Assembly (NCBI GenBank): GCA_946183145.1
Contig: CAMGZM010000004.1
Span: forward strand, 117,680 to 181,679
Direction: 5' to 3'
Length of the DNA: 64,000 bases
DNA from: an uncultured Fretibacterium sp.
GTDB taxonomy: Bacteria > Synergistota > Synergistia > Synergistales > Aminobacteriaceae
A program made the position numbers and the translations under genes. Within the stretch, counting starts at the first letter, position 1; every line of letters begins with the position of its first letter. A model generated the notes under the pieces. That model did not search any database, was not told the DNA's origin, and saw only the letters and a list, made by a program, of their open reading frames with translations. Below, piece after piece: positions 19,415-27,697 of the stretch.

Positions 19415-21082
19415 ATGTTTAATGATAATGACTGCATGACGCTCGCAAAAATTTCTGCGTTTATGCCCGGAGCTTTCATCGTCTACAAGAATAACGAGGC
19501 TGAAGAGATAATCTTTGCAAGCGAGGAAATAGCCCGGATTTTTGAGTGCGAGTCTGTTGATGACTTCATGAAGTTCACGGGCGGAAGTTTTGCGACAATC
19601 GTATACCCCGAAGACATTGAAGAGGTAGAAAATATCATACGCAAGCAAATAGCCTCGACAGGAGGATACGACTACGTAACATACCGTATAATCACAAAGA
19701 ACGGGAACATAAAGAAGATTGAGGACTGGGGGCATTTCGTGCATGACCCGGAATTAGGCGATATATTTTACGTCTACCTTCACGACATGGACATACGCGA
19801 ACGACTCACGGACTTATCCGGGCAGACGAGCCTTCCCGAACCGAAAGCGGCAGTAACAGACGAACTCACCGGGCTTGCGAACATGCGCGGATTCCGTCTC
19901 AAAGCTCCGAACATGATTCGCGACCTCTTCAAGCGCGGAGGAAATCCCAGCTGTATTTACATCAACATACGGAACTTCCACACGTACAACGAGACATACG
20001 GATTTGCAGGCGGAGACCGAATGCTGAAATCGATTGCGAGAATTTTGCTTGAGACATTCCCAAAAGGATTATGCGCCCGTTTCAGCGAGGATCATTTTGT
20101 CGTGATAACAGCACAGGAAGATTTGCGCGACAAGATTCGCCGTCTCGGAATAAGAATCAACAACTTGCGCCGGGGAGTCGTCGTCGAAATGAAAGCGGGA
20201 ATCTACGAAATCAAATCGCCGGACATGGAGATAAGTATCATCTGCGACTGCGCTAAAATTGCGTGCGACTCAATCAAGCATGAATACGGCACAAATTCGC
20301 AGGTTTACGACGGCAAAATGGACGAGAAAGTACAGCTTCAGGAACATATAATCTCATCATTCGAGTCGGCCATGAGGAACGGACAAATTCAGATATACTT
20401 TCAGCCTGTTGTTGACGTTAAGACGGGTAAAACTGCATCTGTTGAAGCTCTGACCCGCTGGGAAGATTCGCAATACGGAAGATTATCGCCCGCAAATTTC
20501 CTTTACGTTCTTGAGGAGCAGAGACTCATTCACAAATTGGATTCGTTCGTCATCAACAAAGTGTGCGAGGAGCTGAAGCGCAGAAAAGATAACGGCGGTG
20601 AAATGGTTCCCGTGTCGCTGAACTTGTCGCGATTAGATTTTGAGCTTACAGATGTTGTGCGTGTGATTGAGGACGCTGTAGCAAAGTATGACATTCCTGA
20701 AGACATGCTGAGATTTGAGCTTACCGAGAGCCTGATAGCTGTTGACATGGACGCGATGAAACGGGAGTCGGAACGTTTGCGCCGTCATGGGTTCAAAGTG
20801 TGGATGGATGCGTTTGGTTCGGGCTATTCGTCATTGAAGGTGCTGAAAGATTTTGCGCTTGACGGCCTGAAAATCGATATGGACATGATACGCTCAGTAG
20901 ATGATGACCGCGCTAACATCATAATATCGGCAGTTGTTGACATGGCGAGGAAGCTCGGAATCCCGGCGCTCTCGAAAGGTGTCGAGACTCAAGAGCAGTT
21001 AGCGTTCTTGAAGAAGGCCGGGTGCGATTTGGCGCAGGGGTACTTATTCGGACGGCCCGCACCCGCAAGAAGCGTGAAATAA
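19415..21082 (+). CDS. PAS-GGDEF-EAL protein with degenerate catalytic motifs
   Basis: 555 aa: PAS (about 10-130), GGDEF-like (about 150-290), EAL-like (about 315-550). The cyclase signature is RFSEDHF in place of GGDEF, so cyclase activity is unlikely. In the EAL domain VEALTRW, the NLS Asn, FELTES and KIDMDMI are kept, but the metal-binding DDFG is DAFG and the late EGVET is KGVET, which removes residues needed for hydrolysis in studied enzymes. It is therefore more likely a cyclic-di-GMP or protein-binding effector than an active phosphodiesterase. ATG preceded by GGAGG. Confidence 0.8.
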   Translation: MFNDNDCMTLAKISAFMPGAFIVYKNNEAEEIIFASEEIARIFECESVDDFMKFTGGSFATIVYPEDIEEVENIIRKQIASTGGYDYVTYRIITKNGNIKKIEDWGHFVHDPELGDIFYVYLHDMDIRERLTDLSGQTSLPEPKAAVTDELTGLANMRGFRLKAPNMIRDLFKRGGNPSCIYINIRNFHTYNETYGFAGGDRMLKSIARILLETFPKGLCARFSEDHFVVITAQEDLRDKIRRLGIRINNLRRGVVVEMKAGIYEIKSPDMEISIICDCAKIACDSIKHEYGTNSQVYDGKMDEKVQLQEHIISSFESAMRNGQIQIYFQPVVDVKTGKTASVEALTRWEDSQYGRLSPANFLYVLEEQRLIHKLDSFVINKVCEELKRRKDNGGEMVPVSLNLSRLDFELTDVVRVIEDAVAKYDIPEDMLRFELTESLIAVDMDAMKRESERLRRHGFKVWMDAFGSGYSSLKVLKDFALDGLKIDMDMIRSVDDDRANIIISAVVDMARKLGIPALSKGVETQEQLAFLKKAGCDLAQGYLFGRPAPARSVK

Positions 21083-21086
21083 TTTC

Positions 21087-21123
21087 TTCTCCCTTGTCTT
21101 TATGATGAGGGGGAATTTTTTTT
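21087..21123 (+). terminator. Terminator after the PAS-GGDEF-EAL gene
   Basis: TTCTCCC (21087-21093) pairs with GGGGGAA (21109-21115), followed by a T8 run. It overlaps the end of convergent rarA. Confidence 0.75.
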
Positions 21124-22380
21124 ATGATTAGCTTTCCATTCCTTTATGTTTTCGAGTCGTTTCTTGTAATGCGACTCGCTTCCCATTTCTGAAGGGTGAT
21201 AATATTCGTGCCCTCTCAGATTTTCCGGCAGACATTCCATCTCCGTGACTCTTTCCTCGTAATCGTGAGCAAATTTGTAGCCTTTTCCGTACTCTAATTC
21301 GCGCATTAATTTTGTGGGAGCGTTCCTCAAGTGAAGCGGAACAGGTTCGGCCATGCTGTGAAGAGCGTCATTTTTTGCTGACTGGTAAGCTACATCAACG
21401 GCGTTTGACTTTGGGACAATCGACATATGAATTACAGCTTGTGCGAGATTGACCGAGCATTCCGGCATTCCGATAAAGTGGCAGGCATGATACGCAGATA
21501 CGGCCATGTTGAGCGCGGAAGGTTCAGCGAGTCCGACATCTTCAGACGCAAAACGAACGACTCGCCGGGCGATATACAGCGGATCTTCTCCGGCCTCTAA
21601 CATTCTTGCGAGCCAATAGACAGCCGCGTCAGGGTCAGAATTTCGCATAGACTTGTGCAACGCGGATATGAGATTGTAATGTTCCTCGCCGTTTTTGTCG
21701 TAAAGCAATGATTTCCGTGATGTGCATTGCTCTATAACGTCCGCAGTGATTTTCCCTCCGTCAGAATTTATTGCGGCCATTTCGAGAAGTGAGAGCGCGG
21801 ATCTTGCGTCTCCGTTCGCAAACTCTGCAATCATTCTCACAACGTCATCATCAGCCGCAACATGTAACAATCCGAGTCCACGTCTCAAAAGCCCGGTAAT
21901 GTCATCAGGACTCAGAGGCTTAAGCACGAACACTTTGCAGCGGGACAACAATGCGCCGTTAATCTCGAATGACGGATTTTCTGTTGTTGCGCCGATAAGG
22001 ATAATGCTTCCTCGTTCGACAAAGGGCAAAAATGCGTCCTGCTGTGCTTTGTTGAAGCGGTGAATTTCGTCAACAAAAAGTATTGTGCGTGTCTTGAAGT
22101 TTCTGTTAATGTCAGCTTGCTTCATGACCTCGCGAATTTCCTTGATGCCTCCTGTTACGGCTGAGAATGTGATGAACTCGGCGTTAGTTTTTCGCGCGAT
22201 GATTCCTGCGAGTGTAGTTTTTCCGACACCTGGAGGACCCCAGAATATCATTGAGGGGATATTGTCGCTGTCGATAATTTTGCGGAGGATTTTTCCGGGA
22301 GCGATGAGATGAGTCTGTCCTGCAAATTCGTCGAGCGTTTGAGGTCTCATTCTTGCGGCTAAAGGTTCGTTGATGTGCAA
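21100..22380 (-). CDS. rarA: Replication-associated recombination protein A (RarA/MgsA)
   Basis: AAA+ ATPase related to the clamp-loader family, acting at stalled replication forks. Of 426 aa: N-terminal PLAARMRPQTLDEFAGQTHL, Walker A WGPPGVGKTT, Walker B LFVDEIHRF, sensor GATTENPSFE, and the C-terminal tetramerisation region (AYQSAKNDAL and LRNAPTKLM). TTG start with AGGAG about 12 nt upstream. Confidence 0.93.
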   Translation of the reverse strand: MHINEPLAARMRPQTLDEFAGQTHLIAPGKILRKIIDSDNIPSMIFWGPPGVGKTTLAGIIARKTNAEFITFSAVTGGIKEIREVMKQADINRNFKTRTILFVDEIHRFNKAQQDAFLPFVERGSIILIGATTENPSFEINGALLSRCKVFVLKPLSPDDITGLLRRGLGLLHVAADDDVVRMIAEFANGDARSALSLLEMAAINSDGGKITADVIEQCTSRKSLLYDKNGEEHYNLISALHKSMRNSDPDAAVYWLARMLEAGEDPLYIARRVVRFASEDVGLAEPSALNMAVSAYHACHFIGMPECSVNLAQAVIHMSIVPKSNAVDVAYQSAKNDALHSMAEPVPLHLRNAPTKLMRELEYGKGYKFAHDYEERVTEMECLPENLRGHEYYHPSEMGSESHYKKRLENIKEWKANHKKNSPSS

Positions 22381-22485
22381 AGTGATTCGAGTCTCCTGTT
22401 TTTGCGAATGATTGTATCACTGAGAGTTTAGCGTGAATGTGGGAGCATGAAATTTTGAGTGTGAAAAATTTGCGTGAAAGTATAA

Positions 22486-22584
22486 CAAAAAGACAAGGCT
22501 TTGTGCTATAGCTACCCTCTAGCTAAAAGTTAGTACATTGCACATAACTTAGGGTATAAACACCCATAATTTTCTACCTTGTCT
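22486..22584 (-). ncRNA. Putative pilin-linked small RNA, copy B
   Basis: Transcribed away from pilin B. The minus-strand -10 TATAAT (22596-22591) is followed after exactly 6 nt by AGACAAGG (22584-22577), which pairs with CCTTGTCT (22498-22491) leading into TTTTGTT. Internal pairings include GGGT/ACCC, AAGTTA/TAACTT and the conserved TGTGC (22544-22540) with GCACA (22506-22502). The 396-bp gap 22381-22776 also holds the pilin B leader. Confidence 0.6.
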
Positions 22585-22590
22585 AGAGTA

Positions 22591-22596
22591 ATTATA
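22591..22596 (-). promoter_or_regulatory. Extended -10 promoter of putative small RNA B
   Basis: Minus-strand TGTTATAAT, same spacing to the RNA start as in copies A and C. Confidence 0.55.
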
Positions 22597-22692
22597 ACAC
22601 ATGGCGGAGTATATGGTTAGTAGTTGTGTGCAAAAAATTTTTTCCCGTTTCACAAAGTAACAAGTAACAAGAAGCAACAAGCGTTAAGGGGT

Positions 22693-22744
22693 TTGCAGTA
22701 ACCAGTCTGCAAGGGGATTCATTCGTAAATAGGCGGCGAATGAA
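22693..22744 (+). promoter_or_regulatory. Two-hairpin 5' leader of pilin B
   Basis: Hairpin 1 TTGCAG (22693-22698) with CTGCAA (22707-22712); hairpin 2 TTCATTC (22718-22724) with GAATGAA (22738-22744), loop containing AATAGGCGGC. The same pair is upstream of pilin C with a shifted but complementary stem 2. Function unknown. Confidence 0.45.
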
Positions 22745-22776
22745 AGAAGGAAAAAATCACAGGAGGAAAAATTGTA

Positions 22777-23289
22777 ATGAAGAAAGCACGCAAAGGATTC
22801 ACACTCGTGGAGTTGCTGATGGTAATAGGCATTATGGGTATTCTAACTGCAATGGGCATCATCGGCGGTTCAGAAGCAAACAATATCGCGCAGGCCAACA
22901 AAATAATCGAAGAGTTCAGGATAATCGGTGCTGCAATGAATCTTTTCTACGCGGATAACAGAGCAGCTATAGAGTCAAATACAAGTTTTGCGGCAAAAGA
23001 CATCAAGACAGGAATAGAAGCCTACATGAAGAACACGGATTCAATTTCGGAGAATGCAGCGGCAGGAAAATATACCATCGCAATAGATGACACTACAAAA
23101 CAGTGGTGGCTGTCGTACAAACTGCCTCAGGCTGAATCAAAAGTAGCATACATTCTTCAGAACAAAGCAGTAAGTGAACGTCTCAGAGCAACACAGGCGG
23201 ATGTAGATACAATTACAGGCGGCAGCGATAACGGCAAAAGCAATGTGTACGCAGCTGCAAAAGATACCGTATATATGCGAGTCCGCTAA
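22777..23289 (+). CDS. Type IV pilin-like protein (cassette B)
   Basis: 170 aa. Leader MKKARKG, then FTLVELLMVIGIMGILTAMG, and the helix continuing to IIGAAMNLFYADN, followed by a variable domain (KQWWLSYKLPQAESKVAYIL) and YMRVR at the end. Closest to cassette C through the first 60 residues. ACAGGAGG lies 11-13 nt upstream. Cleavage by a prepilin peptidase after Gly and assembly into pili or a pseudopilus are expected from the family; no assembly genes are in the window. Confidence 0.9.
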   Translation: MKKARKGFTLVELLMVIGIMGILTAMGIIGGSEANNIAQANKIIEEFRIIGAAMNLFYADNRAAIESNTSFAAKDIKTGIEAYMKNTDSISENAAAGKYTIAIDDTTKQWWLSYKLPQAESKVAYILQNKAVSERLRATQADVDTITGGSDNGKSNVYAAAKDTVYMRVR

Positions 23290-23337
23290 TCACACGAACA
23301 AACGACAAACCTATAACCAAACAACACAATATATTTT

Positions 23338-23374
23338 TAGAGTCTCTCACGCCTATGAGGGACTCTTCTTTTTA
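23338..23374 (+). terminator. Terminator of pilin cassette B
   Basis: GAGTCTCTC pairs with GAGGGACTC (one wobble), followed by TTCTTTTT. It sits after the 3' flank shared with cassettes A and C. Confidence 0.85.
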
Positions 23375-23409
23375 TGCGCTGATATAATTTTTTGCGAGGT
23401 GATTTGTTC

Positions 23410-24222
23410 ATGAAGAAATTTTTTGCGGTGATGATGTTCGTATTGCTCTCTGCGTTTTCAGCTTTTGGCGAGACTCTTAATGTTACGATTGACGGCTCAA
23501 AGGGAAAATTATCGGCTGTGATTCAGAAACCCGGACTCAAACAGGGCGAAAAATGCCGAATGGTTATGCTCCTTCACGGCTTCACAGGAAGCAAGAACGA
23601 CAAACTTCTCACAACACTTGCGGACACTCTCGAATCATGCGGTGCTGCGTCAATTCGTTTCGACTTCAACGGGCACGGGCAAAGCGAGGGAGCATTCACA
23701 GATATGACGGTGCTTAATGAGATTGAAGACGCACGGAAAGTTTTCGAGTACGTGAGGGATCTGCGATATGTTGACGGCGTATCAGTCGCGGGACATTCAC
23801 AGGGCGGAGTTGTCGCGGGAATGCTGGCGGGTGAACTTGGCGCGGAGGATATTCACAGCGTTGTGTTGCTCGCACCGGCGGCGGTTCTGAGGGATGACGC
23901 ATTGAGGGGAAATGTTTTCGGCGTTGCGTTTGACGCGGGGAATCCTCCTGAGAGCGTGAAGATTTTTGACGGCTACAGCATAGGGCGCGAATATATTTTG
24001 ACGGCTCAGACCCTGCAAATTTTCCCGACTGCTGAGAAATTCACAGGGCCTGCATGTTTGATTCACGGAACGGCTGACAGAATAGTACCCTACACTTACA
24101 GCGAACACTACAGAAGGATTTACCGCAACAGTGAGCTTCATTTATTGCCCGGAGCTGATCACGGCTTCACAGGTTTCGAGAAAATTGCGGCGAAAATTGC
24201 TGCTGATTTCCTCGCTAAATAG
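23410..24222 (+). CDS. Secreted alpha/beta hydrolase
   Basis: 270 aa. Signal peptide MKKFFAVMMFVLLSAFSAFG, then an alpha/beta-hydrolase fold: LLHGFTGSKND (oxyanion region), nucleophile elbow AGHSQGG, acid in HGTADRIVPY and His in GADHGF. Likely a serine esterase or acylaminoacyl-type hydrolase exported to the envelope; substrate unknown. GAGGTGAT precedes ATG 23410; the frame extends further up but without a better site. It follows pilin B by 120 bp behind a terminator. Confidence 0.82.
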   Translation: MKKFFAVMMFVLLSAFSAFGETLNVTIDGSKGKLSAVIQKPGLKQGEKCRMVMLLHGFTGSKNDKLLTTLADTLESCGAASIRFDFNGHGQSEGAFTDMTVLNEIEDARKVFEYVRDLRYVDGVSVAGHSQGGVVAGMLAGELGAEDIHSVVLLAPAAVLRDDALRGNVFGVAFDAGNPPESVKIFDGYSIGREYILTAQTLQIFPTAEKFTGPACLIHGTADRIVPYTYSEHYRRIYRNSELHLLPGADHGFTGFEKIAAKIAADFLAK

Positions 24223-24224
24223 CA

Positions 24225-24371
24225 TCAATAGAATCCACGTTCAAACCATTCTTCAACAGCTTCGGACGTATGAGCGGGAGTCCTCCTCAACGCTTCAAGC
24301 TCCCGCCGTAATTCGTCCCTCTCACGCGTAACTTCCTCAAGCATTTTGCGTAATTCGTCAACTTCACTCAA
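24225..24371 (-). CDS. 48-residue coiled-coil protein
   Basis: A small gene starting at TTG 24371, whose first bases overlap the hydF stop as TTGA. It begins SEVDELRKMLEEVTRERDEL and continues as a strongly heptad-patterned, Arg/Glu-rich helix, ending VEEWFERGFY. The 4-bp overlap with hydF and the clean amphipathic helix support a real gene. It resembles short coiled-coil adaptor proteins; a role in H-cluster maturation is only suggested by position. Confidence 0.6.
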   Translation of the reverse strand: MSEVDELRKMLEEVTRERDELRRELEALRRTPAHTSEAVEEWFERGFY

Positions 24372-25567
24372 AAATTTATTCCCTCCTTCACTCTGAAAGG
24401 CTCAATGCTACGCCGTAATATCCCGTGCATATGCGCTATTGCGACTCCGTAATTCACGATTGGGACTCCGGCCATGTTTGCGCGTTTGAGTCGCGATTTC
24501 ATTTCCTGCTCATTAAGCATACAGCCTCCGCAGTGAACAACAAGCGCGTAATCTTTCAGCGTATCAACATCGGGAAATTCTCCCCCTGACGTGAACGAGA
24601 AATCCGGCGTTGCTCCTGAAAATTTGCGTATCCATTCGGGCATTTTCTCAGTGCCAATATCCCCGCATTGCCTGTGATGTGTGCAGCCTTCCGAGATTAA
24701 TACCTTGTCGCCGTCTTTGAGCTGTGAGAGTCTTTTTGCACCGTCAACAAGAGTCCGCAAATCTCCTTTGTACCGTGCGAAAAGTATCGAGAATGATGTC
24801 AACGGAATATCTTTCGGCGTAACAGCGTCAACCTTCCCGAAAACCTGCGAGTCCGTGATGACTATTGCGGGCTTGACGTTCAGAGACTCGAACATGGCCG
24901 GAAGCTGTGAATCCTGGCACACCAAGCACGAGCAATGAGAGTCCAAAATGTCGCGTATAGTCTGCTGCTGAGGGAGAATGAGTCTTCCTTTGGGCGCTGC
25001 TTTGTCAACAGGCACAACGAGAATCACAATGTCGCCGGGATTGAGCAAATCAGCAATGAGTCTCTTTTCGGGAGCGTCTTTCTTTGCGAGTGATGCAATA
25101 CGTTCCTTTAGGGCTGAAATGTTTTCGCCTGTTACGGAGCTGACATAAAACAATCCTTCCTGCCTTGAGGGAATAATATCGGCTTTGTTGTGGACAGTGA
25201 TATATGGTAATTTCCGCTCGTCAAAAACTTTCAGCAGGTCAGACTCAGCGGGTGAAAATTCCTGTGTCGAATCATGAACGAGCACAGCCACATCACAATT
25301 CGCAAGAACATTCATAGCGCGCTTGACTCTCATTCCGCCCAATTCGCCGACATCATCAAGCCCGGGCGTGTCGATAATCACGACAGGGCCGAGGGGCAAT
25401 AACTCCATAGCTTTGCGGACGGGATCTGTTGTTGTGCCTTTAACGTCTGAGACAATCGCGAGATTCTGACCTGTTACGGCGTTTACGAGTGATGATTTTC
25501 CCGCGTTCCTGAGTCCAAAGAAGGCAATGTGTACCCGTTCGCCTGATGGTGTTTCGTTAAGGCTCAT
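24368..25567 (-). CDS. hydF: [FeFe]-hydrogenase H-cluster maturation GTPase HydF
   Basis: HydF is the scaffold on which the 2Fe subcluster is built by HydE and HydG before transfer to the apo-hydrogenase. 399 aa: N-terminal GTPase with GLRNAGKSSLVN, VKGTTTDPV and DTPGLDD, a dimerisation middle, and a C-terminal cluster domain with CTHHRQCGDIG and HCGGCM, the cysteines and histidine that bind its [4Fe-4S] cluster. It starts 3 nt after the ankyrin gene and its stop overlaps the 48-residue gene, so hydG-ank-hydF-small ORF form one operon. HydE is not in the window. Confidence 0.93.
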   Translation of the reverse strand: MSLNETPSGERVHIAFFGLRNAGKSSLVNAVTGQNLAIVSDVKGTTTDPVRKAMELLPLGPVVIIDTPGLDDVGELGGMRVKRAMNVLANCDVAVLVHDSTQEFSPAESDLLKVFDERKLPYITVHNKADIIPSRQEGLFYVSSVTGENISALKERIASLAKKDAPEKRLIADLLNPGDIVILVVPVDKAAPKGRLILPQQQTIRDILDSHCSCLVCQDSQLPAMFESLNVKPAIVITDSQVFGKVDAVTPKDIPLTSFSILFARYKGDLRTLVDGAKRLSQLKDGDKVLISEGCTHHRQCGDIGTEKMPEWIRKFSGATPDFSFTSGGEFPDVDTLKDYALVVHCGGCMLNEQEMKSRLKRANMAGVPIVNYGVAIAHMHGILRRSIEPFRVKEGINF

Positions 25568-25570
25568 AAT

Positions 25571-26071
25571 TCAGCGTCCTCCGTGTTCTCGTAATATGCG
25601 TACAGTTTCAGCATAGCCGTGTTTTTCCGCACGCATTAAAGCTGTAAACCCCTCGTTATTTTTCGCGTTCATATCTGCATGAGCCTGTATCAGCGTTTTC
25701 ACGATTCTTGCCGCGCCGTTTCTTGAAGCCTTAATCAACGCTGTGTTGCCTTTGTTGTCTCTGTCATCAACTCTAATTCTTCCCGCGCCTTCACGTTCAA
25801 GCCCAAAGCGTAACAGCAAATTCACAAGGTCAAAGCTGCTGTCATCTGACGGACGATGAGCAAAATATACTGACGATGCAATTATCAGCGGCGTATTTCC
25901 TTCAGCGTCCCTTGCGTTTACGTCAGCTCCCTTTTCAAGCAGAGATTTAACCTCATCTAATCTCCGTTCTTTGCAGGCTGATAAAAGTTTGTCATTCAAA
26001 TTCTTTCTACAGCCGGGAATGAGTTTGCTTGCTGCTTTTGTTATGCTGAAAATTATCTCCGTTATTCCCAA
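25571..26071 (-). CDS. Ankyrin-repeat protein inside the hyd operon
   Basis: 166 aa, about four ankyrin repeats. Clear repeat cores are EVKSLLEKGADVNARDAEGN, TPLIIAS, DDRDNKGNTALIKASRNGA and MNAKNNEGFTALMRAEKHG. A short hydrophobic N-terminus (GITEIIFSITKAASKLI) may be an amphipathic helix. It lies between hydG and hydF with gaps of 21 and 3 nt, so it is co-expressed. A chaperone-like or scaffold role in maturation is possible but unproven. Confidence 0.85.
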   Translation of the reverse strand: MGITEIIFSITKAASKLIPGCRKNLNDKLLSACKERRLDEVKSLLEKGADVNARDAEGNTPLIIASSVYFAHRPSDDSSFDLVNLLLRFGLEREGAGRIRVDDRDNKGNTALIKASRNGAARIVKTLIQAHADMNAKNNEGFTALMRAEKHGYAETVRILREHGGR

Positions 26072-26092
26072 TTCAGGCAGCCTCCTTAAGCG

Positions 26093-27535
26093 TTAGAACC
26101 TGAAATCCCTTGCGTTTCCATTTCTCATGGCCTCGATATTCTGTCTTGCGATTTCACGGACATTTTCACGCGGGATTCTCTCAAGCTCTCGCGCTATCAT
26201 CTCATAGCCGATTCGTTTCGTTTCGGGCGAGGCGTAATCCTCAAGGTATTCTGTGAGAGTCATTAACGCGTTAGGGTGGCAGCAGTTGAGGATTTGCCCT
26301 GACTTGCACAAGCTCATGAATCTGTCGCCCGTTCTCCCTGCCCTGTAACACGCCGTGCAGAATGACGGAATATGATTCTGCTCCATCAGCCAGCGCACAA
26401 CCTCATCAAGCGTACGCTGATCCGAAACGTCAAACTGTTCTGTGTCATGCGGCCTTTCCTCTGTCGTATATCCTCCGACTGATGTCCGCGAGCCTCCCGA
26501 AATCTGCGAGATTCCAACCTGCAACATTTTCGCGCGGACTCTCTCGTTCTCACGCGTTGAGATTATCATTCCCGTGTAAGGCACTGCGACTCGTATACAT
26601 GCCGCAATTTTCGTGAATATCTCATCGGGAATCGAGTTGTTGAACTCCTCAGGGTCAATGTCATCAGCCGGCTTGACTCTCGGTACGCTTATCGTGTGAG
26701 GCCCGACTCCGAATACAGCCTCTAAATGTTCCGCGTGCATGAGCAATCCCACAAATTCATACTTGTAGCCTTCAAGCCCGAAAAGGACTCCGAGTCCTAC
26801 GTCATCAATTCCGCCCTGCTGCGCCCGGTCATGTGCTTCAGTGTGATATGCGTAATCGTGTTTCGGCCCGGTCGGGTGTAATTCCTCGTAGCGTTTTCGG
26901 TTGTACGTCTCCTGAAACAGTATGTACGTCCCTATTCCGGCATCTTTGAGCTTGCGGAAATTCTCTACAGTTGTTGCGGCAATGTTGACGTTTACGCGGC
27001 GTATATCTCCGTTCTTGTGGTGAACGCTGTAGATTGTCGCTATGCTTTCGAGTATGTACTCTATCGGATTATTCACGGGGTCTTCACCTGCCTCAATCGC
27101 GAGCCGCTTGTGTCCCATGTCCTGCAACGCTATGACTTCCGCGCGGATTTCTTCCTGCGTTAATTTCTTGCGGGGGATTGTCTTGTTCTTTGTGTGGTAC
27201 GGGCAGTAAAGGCAGCCGTTGATACAGTAATTCGACAGGTACAACGGAGCGAACAATACGATTCTGTTGCCGTAAAAAGCCTGCTTGATTTCTTCCGCGA
27301 CGCTGTAAATTTTCGCGATGATTTCGGGGTCTTCGCACGCCAATAACACGGAGGCTTCACGGTGAGTCAGCCCTGAGCATGTGCAGCCGTTAGCGTTGAA
27401 TTTCGGCCTCGCTTTTTCGAGCAGTGAGTCGATTAATGCCTTGTCGTTTTTGTGTGCTTCCGCGTAAATTAGCGTGTCAAGGATTTCTTCATGATTAATG
27501 AAATCATCTGCATGTGGTGATGATGGATTGTACAT
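26093..27535 (-). CDS. hydG: [FeFe]-hydrogenase maturase HydG (radical SAM)
   Basis: HydG cleaves tyrosine to supply CO and CN ligands for the H-cluster. 480 aa. The radical-SAM cluster is CINGCLYCPYH (CxxxCxxC), and the C-terminal auxiliary-cluster motif is CTACYRAGRTGDRF with a further CKSGQILNCCHPNA. The opening (HADDFINHEEILDTL) is also typical, and the length fits HydG rather than the shorter ThiH. First gene of the maturation operon. The partner hydrogenase at 62244 is about 35 kb away. Confidence 0.94.
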   Translation of the reverse strand: MYNPSSPHADDFINHEEILDTLIYAEAHKNDKALIDSLLEKARPKFNANGCTCSGLTHREASVLLACEDPEIIAKIYSVAEEIKQAFYGNRIVLFAPLYLSNYCINGCLYCPYHTKNKTIPRKKLTQEEIRAEVIALQDMGHKRLAIEAGEDPVNNPIEYILESIATIYSVHHKNGDIRRVNVNIAATTVENFRKLKDAGIGTYILFQETYNRKRYEELHPTGPKHDYAYHTEAHDRAQQGGIDDVGLGVLFGLEGYKYEFVGLLMHAEHLEAVFGVGPHTISVPRVKPADDIDPEEFNNSIPDEIFTKIAACIRVAVPYTGMIISTRENERVRAKMLQVGISQISGGSRTSVGGYTTEERPHDTEQFDVSDQRTLDEVVRWLMEQNHIPSFCTACYRAGRTGDRFMSLCKSGQILNCCHPNALMTLTEYLEDYASPETKRIGYEMIARELERIPRENVREIARQNIEAMRNGNARDFRF

Positions 27536-27697
27536 AATAGTTTTGCCCTCCTTCTTCAGGGTCAGAGAAAATCTCTTAACCGTCAGAAATTTTTGTTACG
27601 ATGATTATATCAGCCTCATAAACTTTTGCTGCTTGTTGCGATTCCTAATTATGATAAACTTATTCAACCCTAAAAACTAAGGAGGATGAATTATGCA

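Noticed and set aside
22491..22584. MITE with terminal inverted repeats AGACAAGG/CCTTGTCT
   Set aside because: The interior differs strongly between copies, no target-site duplication is visible, and the -10 box at a fixed 6-nt distance plus the U-run fit a transcription unit better.
22491..22744. Cyclic-di-GMP riboswitch, 6S RNA or SRP RNA in the pilin upstream regions
   Set aside because: None of the conserved GEMM core, 6S bulge or SRP apical motifs is visible, and the size does not fit 6S RNA.
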